14,812 nucleotides of DNA, from assembly GCA_964342575.1 (NCBI GenBank), contig CAYFGZ010000085.1, positions 1-14,812 on the forward strand. Direction: 5' to 3'. Below are positions 14,758 to 14,812 of the stretch, in pieces; positions within the stretch are counted from its first letter, which is position 1, and each line of letters opens with the position of its first letter. The translations under genes and the position numbers were made by a program. Source of the stretch: GCA-002701455 sp964342575. Lineage in GTDB: Bacteria > Pseudomonadota > Alphaproteobacteria > Thalassobaculales > Thalassobaculaceae. The notes beneath the pieces are model-generated. The model worked only from the letters and a program-made list of their open reading frames with translations, did no database searches and was not told where the DNA came from.

Positions 14758-14812
14758 GGTGGGGTGCCCGAGTGGCTAAAGGGGACGGGCTGTAAACCCG
14801 TTAGCATTGCTT
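14758..14812 (+). tRNA. tRNA-Tyr (anticodon GTA), 5' part, cut by the window end
   Basis: GGTGGGG begins the acceptor stem, followed by the TGCCCGAGTGG D-arm typical of class II bacterial tRNA-Tyr. An anticodon arm ACGGG-CTGTAAA-CCCGT follows, with GTA at 14792-14794. The long variable arm begins and is cut off at 14812. In many alphaproteobacteria tRNA-Tyr here leads to tRNA-Gly, tuf, tRNA-Trp, secE and nusG; those would lie beyond the window. Confidence 0.93.

Overview
The window looks like a piece of a moderately AT-rich alphaproteobacterial genome, probably marine. This is inferred from gene content: an rlmB gene divergent from a tRNA-Tyr gene is a familiar alphaproteobacterial arrangement, and CHASE2 cyclases, TTC38-type TPR proteins and orphan ferric-binding proteins are common in that class. 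No rRNA or species-level marker is present, so the assignment is tentative. The window contains one 100-N scaffold gap (313-412), which falls inside a tandem repeat.

Left part (1-2914, + strand): the 3' end of a gene for a Gly/Pro-rich, collagen-like protein built on a 15-nt repeat. It ends one base before the start of a membrane adenylate cyclase with an extracytoplasmic CHASE2 sensor. The two genes appear translationally coupled.

Middle left (2996-6618, + strand): an apparent three-gene iron-related unit. A strong-looking promoter is embedded in a cluster of TCGCA/TGCGA half-sites and overlaps a Fur-box-like 19-mer. It precedes a secreted DUF4856 protein. A strong hairpin (terminator or attenuator) follows, then a membrane di-iron hydroxylase of the sterol desaturase/fatty acid hydroxylase family, which overlaps by 20 nt an FbpA/FutA-type ferric-binding protein. 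No permease or ATPase accompanies the binding protein.

Middle (6619-11341): a 540-nt intergenic region with a large GC-rich hairpin, then a CPA1-type Na+/H+ antiporter with a C-terminal cyclic-nucleotide-binding domain. A TTC38-like TPR protein follows, closed by a clear bidirectional terminator. The cyclase and the cNMP-binding antiporter could belong to one cAMP circuit, but that is inference from proximity.

Right part (11359-14812): two minus-strand paralogous small two-helix membrane proteins of 76 and 73 aa; a 600-nt intergenic region; and a TauE/SafE-family exporter flanked by two copies of a 69/70-bp direct repeat. The second copy ends exactly at the 3' CCA of a minus-strand tRNA-Thr(TGT). 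Then come minus-strand rlmB (23S rRNA 2'-O-methyltransferase) and the 5' part of tRNA-Tyr(GTA), cut by the window end.

The best candidates for something undescribed are the DUF4856-hydroxylase-ferric-binding unit with its operator cluster, the tandem two-helix paralogs, and the repeat-bounded exporter cassette next to tRNA-Thr.
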